Source of the DNA: JACRAV01 sp964571235
Lineage (GTDB): Bacteria; Zixibacteria; MSB-5A5; GN15; FEB-12
Reading direction: 5' to 3'
Length of the DNA: 64,000 bases
Assembly: GCA_964571235.1 (NCBI GenBank)
Contig: CAZNAI010000003.1
Location: 806,001 to 870,000, forward strand
Positions within the stretch are counted from its first letter, which is position 1. Every line of letters starts with the position of its first letter. The notes below the pieces were generated by a model. It searched no databases, was not told the DNA's origin, and saw only the letters and a list, made by a program, of their open reading frames with translations. Below are positions 26,782-33,999 of the stretch, one piece after another. The translations under genes and the position numbers were made by a program.

Positions 26782-27279
26782 ATGAAAAGAATTTGGACAC
26801 TCATATCACTGGCGGTGCTGTTGTCGGTTGTCGCGGCGTGGGTTGGCTCCTGCCGCAAAGACATTTTCGTTCCGCCGCCGCCGTCCATTATCGGCACCTA
26901 CCGCGGAGTCTACGAGTATTCCGAGGATGATAACAACGATTTAACCACCGATTTGGACACCTTTCAATTCGTGAAAGTAATCTTCAAAGCCGACACTTGG
27001 ATTATGAATATCGACGGCGCAAAAACATCGGACGACAAGCGCATGGCGTGCGATTGCAACGGTGAATATTCATTGGAAAATGGTGTTCAGTTAATATTGA
27101 TAGATTCCAACTCCACCAACAAGGTTTGCACTTACAGTTGGTTGCCCTTCGGCTCTTTCCAGCTCATTCAAGAGGAGAATGACTCTCTTTGCTCGGTCAA
27201 GCTCACCAGAATTTACAATGACGACAGTCGAAACCTGACGATTACAAAGAAATATTGCCTATATCCGTCGGTTCTCTAA
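26782..27279 (+). CDS. Hypothetical lipoprotein
   Basis: 165 residues from the ATG at 26782. A lipoprotein-type signal (AVLLSVVAAWVGSC) is followed by a Pro-rich linker (VPPPPS). The body is a lipocalin-like pattern: IIGTYRGVYEYSEDD, FQFVKVIFKADTWIMNI, ACDCNGEYSLENGVQLILID. The four-strand layout resembles small copper-resistance/lipocalin-like folds, but no family is recognised. An AGGAG lies 11 bases upstream and a terminator follows. Confidence 0.65.
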   Translation: MKRIWTLISLAVLLSVVAAWVGSCRKDIFVPPPPSIIGTYRGVYEYSEDDNNDLTTDLDTFQFVKVIFKADTWIMNIDGAKTSDDKRMACDCNGEYSLENGVQLILIDSNSTNKVCTYSWLPFGSFQLIQEENDSLCSVKLTRIYNDDSRNLTITKKYCLYPSVL

Positions 27280-27308
27280 TCAAAATCTCTATTGTGTGGC
27301 AACACGAC

Positions 27309-27333
27309 AGGCGGCTTCGGCCGCCTTTTTTTT
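27309..27333 (+). terminator. Rho-independent terminator
   Basis: GGCGGC-TTCG-GCCGCC with eight T residues, ending the 26782 gene. Confidence 0.9.
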
Positions 27334-27533
27334 GTCCTTCATTTTGACTGACATGTTCTGACAGTCCCCCCTTTTACAATTGGCGGGGGACAGGGAGAGA
27401 CACGCGCCGGCAAAGTGCGTTGCCGGCCAAACGGGGGCCGCCGTCAAGCGGCCCCCTGTTTGTTGTGTAGGACCAGGAACTGAAGGCAGGATTTGTATGT
27501 CAGAAATTCAAAATGTGGAAGCGAGTCGCGATT

Positions 27534-27648
27534 CTGTCGTTGCGAGCGAGTCTTCGAGCGAAGCAATCTCAAGCTTCCTTCGGTTCGTTGCCTCGCCATC
27601 ACCGAGATTGCTTCGTCGCGCCGAGGACGCCGCTCCTCGCAACGACAG
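27534..27648. repeat. Palindromic repeat unit 1 of array
   Basis: Left arm 27534-27570 (CTGTCGTTGCGAG ... GAAGCAATCTC), loop 27571-27603, inverted right arm 27604-27648 (GAGATTGCTTC ... CTCGCAACGACAG). The right arm contains its own hairpin CGAGGA-CGCCGC-TCCTCG. Apparent reading frames through these repeats are artefacts. Confidence 0.85.
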
Positions 27649-27691
27649 AGAGAGAAGTCGCGATTTGGCCATTGTCACCGAATTCCAGAAT

Positions 27692-27800
27692 CTGTCGTTG
27701 CGAGCAAGTCTTCGAGCGAAGCAATCTCTCTTGGGTTTGCCGCATGGAGAATACCGAGATTGCTTTGTCGCGCCGAGGACGTCGTTCCTCGCAACGACAG
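27692..27800. repeat. Palindromic repeat unit 2 of array
   Basis: Same arms with a 27-base unrelated loop. It is separated from units 1 and 3 by a conserved ~43-base linker that includes CATTGTCACCGAA, giving a direct period of 158 and then 152 bases. Confidence 0.85.
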
Positions 27801-27844
27801 GGGGAGAAGTCGCGATCTCGCCATTGTCACCGAACTCCAGATTA

Positions 27845-28256
27845 TGTCGTTGCGAGCAAGTCTTCGAGCGAAGCAATTTCAATGGGAGTCTGTCTGAATG
27901 ACCGGTTATGTGTACATCATGACAAACAAATGCCGCTCGGTACTATACACGGGCGTAACATCAAACGCGGCGTTTCGAGTGTGGTGCAACCGGACCGGAA
28001 TCGGCTCAGCGTTTGCGGCCCGTTATCGTATCACGGTCCTTGTACACCTCGAACAGCTGCCAACCATGTATGAGGCGATTTGCCGGGAAAAGCAGATAAA
28101 GGGAGGATCGCGGGCTCGCAAGATTCGCCTGATTGAGGAAAACAATCCCGAGTGGAAGGACCTGTTTGATGATTTGTGAAGTTACAGTCAACTCGCCGAT
28201 AAGGGACCAACGAGATTGCTTCGTCGCGCCGAGGACGCCGCTCCTCGCAACGGCAG
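27845..28256 (+). mobile_element. Palindromic unit 3 carrying a GIY-YIG gene in its loop
   Basis: The left arm (27845-27880) and right arm (28212-28256) are the same as in the short units, but the loop is 331 bases and holds a complete GIY-YIG nuclease gene. The short-loop units then look like MITE-like derivatives of this longer element. Arms and gene are seen directly; mobility is inferred. Confidence 0.6.
27898..28179 (+). CDS. GIY-YIG nuclease family protein
   Basis: 93 residues of the small single-domain (UhpC/UPF0213-like) GIY-YIG group. Y4-V5-Y6 and Y17-T18-G19 stand for the GIY and YIG motifs. Arg27 is the expected catalytic Arg, and the family end EAICREKQIKGGSRARKIRLIE / NPEWKDL is well kept. 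The usual RVYEH stretch reads RVWCN, so the usual Glu-His is lost and the copy may be weak or inactive. The gene begins 17 bases after the left palindrome arm and ends 32 bases before the right arm. Confidence 0.8.
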   Translation: MTGYVYIMTNKCRSVLYTGVTSNAAFRVWCNRTGIGSAFAARYRITVLVHLEQLPTMYEAICREKQIKGGSRARKIRLIEENNPEWKDLFDDL

Positions 28257-28298
28257 AGGGGGGGGCGCGATCTCGTCATTGTCACCGAACTCCAGATT

Positions 28299-28407
28299 CT
28301 GTCGTTGCGAGCAAGTCTTCGAGCGAAGCAATCTCTCTTCTGGTGGCGGCGGGGACATCGATGAGATTGCTTCGTCGCGCCGAGGACGCCGCTCCTCGCA
28401 ACGACAG
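28299..28407. repeat. Palindromic repeat unit 4 of array
   Basis: Left arm 28299-28335, loop 28336-28362, right arm 28363-28407, nearly identical to the arms flanking the GIY-YIG gene. Confidence 0.85.
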
Positions 28408-28442
28408 AGGGGGGTGTCGCGATCTCGTCATTGTCACCGAAC

Positions 28443-28456
28443 CCCTCGCAACGACA
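28443..28456. repeat. Truncated right arm
   Basis: CCTCGCAACGACAG follows another copy of the conserved linker, marking a fifth, mostly deleted unit 46 bases before comM. Confidence 0.7.
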
Positions 28457-28501
28457 GGAACGAAAGCATCCCGTGAATTCTGAAACAAAGGAGATATAGC
28501 C

Positions 28502-30040
28502 ATGCTGTCAAAAGTTCTGTCTTCCGCTACCCTCGGGGTCGAGGCGTACACAGTTGAAGTCGAAACCGATATCCAGCAACAATTGCCGTACTTTGCGACG
28601 GTCGGTCTTCCCGACGGCGCGGTGAGGGAATCCAAAGAACGGGTCACCGCCGCCATCAAGAATTCCGACTTTGTCTTTCCCACCAAGAGGATCACAGTGA
28701 ATCTGGCGCCGGCGGACATCAAGAAGGAAGGATCGGCTTTTGATCTGCCTATTGCCGTGGCAATTTTGTCGGCAACGGGCCAGATTTTGCGCGACCGGTG
28801 CGACGACTACATACTACTGGGTGAACTTTCGCTCGATGGCACGGTGCGGGCGGTGCCGGGTGTCCTTCCGATGGCGATGCATGTCAAGCCGAACAATGGC
28901 ATCAAGGGATTGATTGTACCGTCGGAGAATGCCCGAGAAGCGGCGATTGCCGGGACACTGCCGGTCTTTCCGGTTCAGTCGCTCAAACAGGCGATACATT
29001 TTTTGGAGGACACTTCGACTATTAGCCCATTCACAGTCGACATTTCTGATGTCTTTGAGCAGGCCCGCAAGTACCTGGTTGATTTCTCCGATGTCAAAGG
29101 CCAGGAGTCGGCCAAGCGGGCGCTCGAAATAGCGGCGGCGGGTGGGCACAACATTATCATGATCGGTCCGCCTGGTTCTGGAAAAACGATGCTGGCGCGT
29201 CGTGTGTCGACAATTCTTCCCGATATGACAGTCGCCGAAGCGCTGGAAACTACCAAGATTCACTCGGTCGCCGGGCGACTCGCGCCCGGTGCGGGAATGG
29301 TAGCAACACGCCCATTCCGTTCGCCTCATCACACGGTTTCGTATGCCGGACTGGTCGGCGGTGGTTCGATTCCCAAGCCGGGTGAGGTTTCGCTGGCCCA
29401 CCATGGCGTGCTCTTTCTAGATGAACTGCCGGAGTTCAAGAAAGATATTCTGGAAATGCTGAGACAGCCGATGGAGGATCATCTGGTGACAATCTCGCGG
29501 GCGGTTACCACGCTCACCTATCCGGCTCGGTTCATGTTAGTCGCGGCGATGAATCCGTGTCCGTGCGGATACCACGGCGACCCGACGCATGAGTGCAATT
29601 GTTCGTCGGCGGAAATCCAGCGATACATGTCGCGCATTTCCGGGCCGTTGATGGATCGTATTGATATTCACATCACAGTTCCATCGGTCAAATTCAAAGA
29701 CCTGTCGGGGGAGACCAAGGGGGAATCATCGGAGGTTGTCCGACAACGAGTCAACGACGCGCGCCGTCGGCAACTCCACCGTTTCAAAGACGAAAAGGGG
29801 ATTTTCTCCAATGCGCAGATGGAGTCTCGGGACATTCGAAAATTCTGCGCGGTCGATGAAAAATCTCAGGCGCTTTTAGGGCTGGCGATCAAGAAACAGG
29901 GTTTGTCAGCGCGAGCGTACGACCGAATTTTGAAAGTCTCACGCACGATTGCCGATTTGGCGGGATCGGACACAATCGAAATGGGTCATGTCGCCGAGGC
30001 AGTGCATTACCGGTCTCTGGATCGGCATTTGTGGTTGTAG
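28502..30040 (+). CDS. comM: YifB/ComM family Mg-chelatase-like AAA+ ATPase
   Basis: 512 residues, the usual length. An N-terminal Lon-protease-like fold (VEVETDIQQQLPYFATVGLPD, AVRESKERV) precedes the Walker A loop GPPGSGKTMLA, Walker B LFLDELPEF, and the Cys-rich NPCPCGYHGDPTHECNC insert. The C-terminal VSRTIADLAGSDTI is typical. ComM is a hexameric branch-migration helicase used in natural transformation. AAAGGAG precedes the ATG. Confidence 0.93.
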   Translation: MLSKVLSSATLGVEAYTVEVETDIQQQLPYFATVGLPDGAVRESKERVTAAIKNSDFVFPTKRITVNLAPADIKKEGSAFDLPIAVAILSATGQILRDRCDDYILLGELSLDGTVRAVPGVLPMAMHVKPNNGIKGLIVPSENAREAAIAGTLPVFPVQSLKQAIHFLEDTSTISPFTVDISDVFEQARKYLVDFSDVKGQESAKRALEIAAAGGHNIIMIGPPGSGKTMLARRVSTILPDMTVAEALETTKIHSVAGRLAPGAGMVATRPFRSPHHTVSYAGLVGGGSIPKPGEVSLAHHGVLFLDELPEFKKDILEMLRQPMEDHLVTISRAVTTLTYPARFMLVAAMNPCPCGYHGDPTHECNCSSAEIQRYMSRISGPLMDRIDIHITVPSVKFKDLSGETKGESSEVVRQRVNDARRRQLHRFKDEKGIFSNAQMESRDIRKFCAVDEKSQALLGLAIKKQGLSARAYDRILKVSRTIADLAGSDTIEMGHVAEAVHYRSLDRHLWL

Positions 30041-30076
30041 GAGGGGATCCTTTAAGGAACGGCAACATGTGGGAGA

Positions 30077-30110
30077 GCGTCGGGTGCCCCAACGCTTGCG
30101 TTGGGACGAG
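30077..30110. repeat. REP repeat A, copy 1
   Basis: GCGTCGGGTGCC head followed by the hairpin CCCAACGC-TT-GCGTTGGG and GACGAG. Same orientation as copy 2. Confidence 0.8.
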
Positions 30111-30128
30111 AATTGGAAAACCGAGAAG

Positions 30129-30154
30129 AGCCCAACCTAAAGGTTGGGTTACCA
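30129..30154. repeat. Palindromic repeat B, copy 1
   Basis: AGCCCAACCTAAAGGTTGGG plus TTACCA. An identical copy is at 57001-57026. Confidence 0.8.
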
Positions 30155-30194
30155 AGGCTATAGGAAACTTCACGCACTGGACTTGAACAGAAAT

Positions 30195-30228
30195 GCGTCG
30201 GGTGCCCCGACGCTTGCGTTGAGACGAG
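30195..30228. repeat. REP repeat A, copy 2
   Basis: The same 34-base unit as copy 1 with two changes, 65 bases before the RAYT gene. Confidence 0.8.
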
Positions 30229-30292
30229 ACTTAAGACACATCAACATGATATTCACTGCTCTGAATCGAGATAATAGGAACTGAGTACGACT

Positions 30293-30826
30293 ATGCCTCA
30301 ACTCCGACACTTTGACCATCGAAATACCGCAAGATTCGTGACGTTCTCATGTTACAATCGATTTCATCTGCTAGCTTATCCTTCGATCATACAGCTGTTT
30401 ATCGACGAACTGAATGCACTAAGACAACGACATGGCCTCAAACTGTACGGTTATGTAGTTATGTCAGAACATGTACATCTAGTGATATGGCTACCCGATT
30501 CGAAGAAATTGGGGTCGGTCATTGGTGAGTTGAAGTCGCGTTCAGCGCGCAGAATACTTCCGCTCCTTAAGGAAATATACGGGAGACCCATAGATCGGCT
30601 GAGAGCCCATCGAGCCGGAGAAAGTCGGCTTGTTTTCTGGCAGATTCGGTGCTGTGACCACAATTGTCGCAGTCCCGAAACAGTGAGAGAGAAGATTGAA
30701 TACTGCCACAAGAATCCGATCACTCGCGGTCTGGCAAAAGAGCCGAGAGATTGGCGATGGTCGAGCTACAATTGGTACGCGGGTCGATCCGATGTTCCTA
30801 TTGCGATGGACGAACCGAATTTCTGA
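30293..30826 (+). CDS. REP-associated tyrosine transposase (RAYT)
   Basis: 177 residues of the IS200/Y1 transposase superfamily. The HUH metal motif is His60-Val-His62 (VMSEHVHLVIWL) and the catalytic tyrosine is Tyr137 (KIEYCHKNPITRGL). The N-terminal pattern RHFDHRNTARFVTFSCYNR and the C-terminal DWRWSSYNWY are typical of RAYTs. It is flanked upstream by two direct REP A copies and downstream by one inverted copy, the usual REPtron layout. The gene appears intact. Confidence 0.93.
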   Translation: MPQLRHFDHRNTARFVTFSCYNRFHLLAYPSIIQLFIDELNALRQRHGLKLYGYVVMSEHVHLVIWLPDSKKLGSVIGELKSRSARRILPLLKEIYGRPIDRLRAHRAGESRLVFWQIRCCDHNCRSPETVREKIEYCHKNPITRGLAKEPRDWRWSSYNWYAGRSDVPIAMDEPNF

Positions 30827-30829
30827 ATC

Positions 30830-30859
30830 TCATCCCAACGCAAGCGTTGGGGCACCCGC
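30830..30859. repeat. REP repeat A, copy 3 (inverted)
   Basis: The reverse complement of copies 1 and 2, starting 4 bases after the RAYT stop. It is followed by GGCGGGACACTCGCAATGACG (30864-30884), split as repeat C and also present at 57063-57083. Confidence 0.8.
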
Positions 30860-30973
30860 TGGGAGGCGGGACACTCGCAATGACGATCTTCTAAGAACGG
30901 TCGTGATCATTGGTGGTCCACCACTCTTGGGAGGTACTCCAATCCATCAAACCCAATCCTCATCCTAATCTGA

Positions 30974-31001
30974 TTGACAATCGCGCCCGGTTTCCTACCT
31001 T
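30974..31001 (+). promoter_or_regulatory. Weak promoter candidate
   Basis: TTGACA (30974-30979), a 16-base spacer and TACCTT. The start of transcription would fall next to the ATG at 31011, so the message would be almost leaderless. Confidence 0.3.
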
Positions 31002-31010
31002 ATCCCCGCT

Positions 31011-32753
31011 ATGGCCACTACCAGCACCAGAACCCGCACCGAAAAGCTCCTGTTGGAGGCCGCGCGGATATTCAACGACTCCAACGACTACGAAGAATTG
31101 ATGCATTGTGTGCTTCGTCTGGTGTTGACCGCTGTCAATGCCGAGGCGGCGCTGGTCTTTCGTATCGATCACGACCGCACCGATATGAAAATGCGCCTGA
31201 TGAAGGCCAGCGACCGGCAAGTAATCGAATTTCATCGTGAACTGGGGACCGGCGTTTACAGTTGGGTGGCGCAATATGCTGAACCAATCATTGTCAACGA
31301 CGCTGAAAACGACCCCAGAGCCGACAAAGAGGTCAACCGCGTGGGTAGTCTGCAGATCAAAAGTGTGATTTCGGTCCCACTGATCGGCAAAGGCAAAATG
31401 ATCGGTGTGGTCGAGGCGTTTAATAAGCAGGATGGCGAGTTTACTTCTTCTGATCTTGATATTCTCACCGGTCTGAACAATCAGATAGCCGTGGCGATTG
31501 ACAACGCCCATTTGTATCGCGAACTAAAACGCGAGTCGCTGGAAAAGTCGATGCTCCTTGAGGTTGGTATCAGCTTGTCGGTGTCGCTGGATTTGGACGA
31601 AGTACTGCACAAAATTCTCGAGTCGCTCCAGCGAGTGGTGCAGTTCGACGCCGGCGGTGTCTTCCTGATCGATCCGGAGGAAAAGCAACTTCGGTCGCTC
31701 GTCACAATCGGCTACCCCGGCGACGACGAAAAAGTACTGCTGAAAATCGGGCAGGGACTGATCGGTCATGTTGCCAGCACCGCCCAACCCGTGATTGTGA
31801 CGGATGTTTCCAATGACCCGCACTATGTCGATGCGCACGAAGGGACAAAGAGCGAAATCGTCGTTCCGGTGAAAGTCGACGGCCGCACCATAGGCGTATT
31901 TAATCTGGAATCCAACCAAATCGCCGCGTTTGACAAACGTCATGTGAAACTGCTCGAAGCGTTTGCCTCGCAGGCCGCGATCGCTATCGAGCGGGCGCGC
32001 CTTCACGAGAGTACGCTTAACGCCAAGAAACTCGAAGAACAACTCAATGTCGCCCGCGCTATCCAGCAGAGCTTTTTGCCTCAAAAAGATCCGCAAATCA
32101 ACGGGTACAAAGTGACTGGCAGGAATGTGTCATCCGGCGAGGTCGGCGGTGATTATTACGATTTTATTCCGATTGTCGGGAGCCACACCGGAATTGCTAT
32201 CGGCGATGTTTCCGGCAAAGGGATGCCGGCCGCGCTAATTATGGCCTCGTTTCGCGCCTCGCTGATCGCCGAAATTCGCAACAACTACTCGATTCGAACT
32301 ATTTGCGCCAAAGTGAATTCTCTCTTGTGGGAATCGCTCGATCCGGGGAATTATGTAACCGCTGTCTACGGCGTGCTTGATGCCCGCAATCATATCTTCA
32401 CATTCTCCAACTGCGGCCATAACCAGCCGGTCATGCTCAAAGTGGATGACTCGGTGGAGCTGTTGCGCGACGGTGGCCCGGTGCTCGGTGTCACCAAAGA
32501 TTCGATCTACGAAGAACGGGCCGTGTTTGTCCAGCCGGGGGACATTATCGTGCTGTACACCGACGGTGTCACCGAGGTCTTCGACGAAAAAGGGGAAGAG
32601 TTCGGGATCGATCGGCTTGTTGAAGTTATTCGGGCCAATCGAAAACGGACTGTGGGCGAAATTCAGGACGCGATCTATAACGCGGTCATTCAATTCTGTT
32701 CGCCCGATCATGTCTTTGACGATCTAACGATGATCGTTATCAAGCGTGATTAA
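31011..32753 (+). CDS. GAF-GAF-SpoIIE/PP2C phosphatase signalling protein
   Basis: 580 residues. GAF domain 1 spans about 10-165 (ELMHCVLRLVLTAVNAEAALVF), GAF 2 about 185-335 (DLDEVLHKILESLQRVVQFDAGGVFL), then a short coiled linker ending in LNVARAIQQSFLP, and a SpoIIE/RsbU-type PP2C phosphatase at 375-580. Metal residues sit in GGDYYDF, IAIGDVSGKGMPAAL, VLYTDGVTEV and FDDLTMIVI. Such proteins dephosphorylate anti-sigma factor antagonists. No antagonist or anti-sigma gene is adjacent. Confidence 0.92.
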   Translation: MATTSTRTRTEKLLLEAARIFNDSNDYEELMHCVLRLVLTAVNAEAALVFRIDHDRTDMKMRLMKASDRQVIEFHRELGTGVYSWVAQYAEPIIVNDAENDPRADKEVNRVGSLQIKSVISVPLIGKGKMIGVVEAFNKQDGEFTSSDLDILTGLNNQIAVAIDNAHLYRELKRESLEKSMLLEVGISLSVSLDLDEVLHKILESLQRVVQFDAGGVFLIDPEEKQLRSLVTIGYPGDDEKVLLKIGQGLIGHVASTAQPVIVTDVSNDPHYVDAHEGTKSEIVVPVKVDGRTIGVFNLESNQIAAFDKRHVKLLEAFASQAAIAIERARLHESTLNAKKLEEQLNVARAIQQSFLPQKDPQINGYKVTGRNVSSGEVGGDYYDFIPIVGSHTGIAIGDVSGKGMPAALIMASFRASLIAEIRNNYSIRTICAKVNSLLWESLDPGNYVTAVYGVLDARNHIFTFSNCGHNQPVMLKVDDSVELLRDGGPVLGVTKDSIYEERAVFVQPGDIIVLYTDGVTEVFDEKGEEFGIDRLVEVIRANRKRTVGEIQDAIYNAVIQFCSPDHVFDDLTMIVIKRD

Positions 32754-32843
32754 ACCGCCCTCATAATCGGCTACTATTCAATAGCTTAGTGAGAGTCGGT
32801 GGCCATATTAGGGCCAGATTGTTTCTTCGTTGAGATTAGTCTC

Positions 32844-32872
32844 TTGACCGCTGGCGGCCTTAGAGTTATACT
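32844..32872 (+). promoter_or_regulatory. Promoter of the tRNA pair
   Basis: TTGACC (32844-32849), 17-base spacer and TATACT (32867-32872), 19 bases before the first tRNA. Confidence 0.65.
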
Positions 32873-32891
32873 AAAAAACTTTAGCAGATTC

Positions 32892-32965
32892 GGGCCCTTA
32901 GCTCAGTCGGTTAGAGCAGTTGACTCATAATCAACGGGTCGTAGGTTCGAGCCCTACAGGGCCCA
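32892..32965 (+). tRNA. tRNA with CAT anticodon, probably tRNA-Ile2
   Basis: 74 bases with a GGGCCCT/AGGGCCC acceptor stem, D-arm TAGCTCAGTCGGTTAGAGCA, anticodon loop CTCATAA, T-arm with GGTTCGAGCC and discriminator A. CCA is not encoded. The GACTCATAATC arm and GGTCGTAGGTTCGAG region match tRNA-Ile2 (lysidine-modified) better than elongator tRNA-Met. Confidence 0.9.
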
Positions 32966-32988
32966 CTTGTTTGGAAGAAAGGATACCC

Positions 32989-33062
32989 GGGCAATTAGCT
33001 CAGCTGGTTAGAGCGTTCGGTTCACATCCGAGAGGTCACTGGTTCGAGTCCAGTATTGCCCA
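32989..33062 (+). tRNA. tRNA-Val (CAC)
   Basis: 74 bases: acceptor GGGCAAT/ATTGCCC, D-arm TAGCTCAGCTGGTTAGAGCG, anticodon stem TCGG/CCGA with loop TTCACAT (anticodon CAC), T-loop GGTTCGAGTCC. CCA is not encoded. It sits 23 bases after the first tRNA, so both share one transcript. Confidence 0.95.
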
Positions 33063-33163
33063 TGTGATTGACATATGAAACCGTTGCGATACCGATATAG
33101 TCACCGTTGTTGTGCCCTGCGTGAAGGGGCTGGCAAACGGTGGGCGACCACTACGACAAGCCG

Positions 33164-33198
33164 CGCATTCTCCACTACATACGGAGAGTGCGTTTTTT
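33164..33198 (+). terminator. Terminator after the tRNA operon
   Basis: Stem CGCATTCTCC / GGAGAGTGCG (one wobble), 9-base loop, then TTTTTT. Confidence 0.8.
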
Positions 33199-33231
33199 GT
33201 TTTGGCTCTGCAGATGGAGGATGGACGATAC

Positions 33232-33948
33232 ATGCGACAAGATCTTGAAATGCTGTTGAAACTTCAGGTGATCGATTACGATCTGGGCGAGTTGGAGCGG
33301 TCAAAGGAGTACCTTCCGGACATGATGGAGAATCTCAATCGCGAGATTGCCGAAGCCACCCAGAAGCTGACGGAAACCACAAAGCAGATTTCCGAAGCAA
33401 AAGTGAGGCAAAAGAGTCTTGAGGTAGAGATCAAGGCCAAAGAAGGCGAACTGGCCAAGTATCAACAGCAGATGATGTCAATCAAAACCAACAAAGAGTA
33501 CGACGCACTGGTGGCGGAGATTGATGCGCTCAAGGGCGCTATTTCGGCCCGCGAAAGCGAAGTGCTCGAAACGATGACGCTTGTCACCAATCTCGAAAAG
33601 GAGATCGGCGCGATTCAAGAGCGCGAAGCCCAGGTGCGCGAAAACAACACCAAGCAACTGCAAATCCTGCAGGAAAAAATCGACTCGATCGGGAGCAAGG
33701 TCTCAACCAAAATCTCCAGTCGCCAGGAGATCTTATCAACTGTTTCCCGTCCCACGCTCTCGACCTACGAACGAGTGCGCAAGGGTCGCGGCGGACGTGT
33801 TGTAGTCCTGGTTCGTAAACGGGCCTGTTCGTCCTGCTTTAAGGCGCTGACTCCGAAGAAAGTGCAGGAGATCAAGCGCGGCGACCAGATTATCACCTGC
33901 GACAACTGCGGCTGTCTCTTATATTGGGATGAAGGGGAATCGAACTGA
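33232..33948 (+). CDS. Coiled-coil zinc-ribbon protein (CT398-like)
   Basis: 238 residues from the ATG at 33232; GGAGG ends 10 bases before it, which decides this start over upstream ATGs. Residues ~15-175 form a long antiparallel coiled coil (DLGELERSKEYLPDMMENL, KTNKEYDALVAEIDALKG). The C-terminus is a C4 zinc ribbon: CSSC ... CDNC in a context of ALTPKKVQEIKRGDQIITC and LLYW. The family is widespread, often near RNase H-like or NIF3 genes; in chlamydiae CT398 binds sigma-54. Its role here is unproven. Confidence 0.85.
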   Translation: MRQDLEMLLKLQVIDYDLGELERSKEYLPDMMENLNREIAEATQKLTETTKQISEAKVRQKSLEVEIKAKEGELAKYQQQMMSIKTNKEYDALVAEIDALKGAISARESEVLETMTLVTNLEKEIGAIQEREAQVRENNTKQLQILQEKIDSIGSKVSTKISSRQEILSTVSRPTLSTYERVRKGRGGRVVVLVRKRACSSCFKALTPKKVQEIKRGDQIITCDNCGCLLYWDEGESN

Positions 33949-33999
33949 CAATTACGCTAACTGAACTATTTCTGTGCGCCGACGGTTACAGCCAATACT

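Noticed and set aside
27380..27901. Overlapping frames of 120-190 codons in the repeat array
   Set aside because: They consist only of translated palindromic repeats (RCEQVFERSN-type strings) and change with the repeat phase.
27534..28456. CRISPR array
   Set aside because: Repeats are long palindromic units with internal hairpins, variable loops and a conserved linker, and there are no cas genes nearby.
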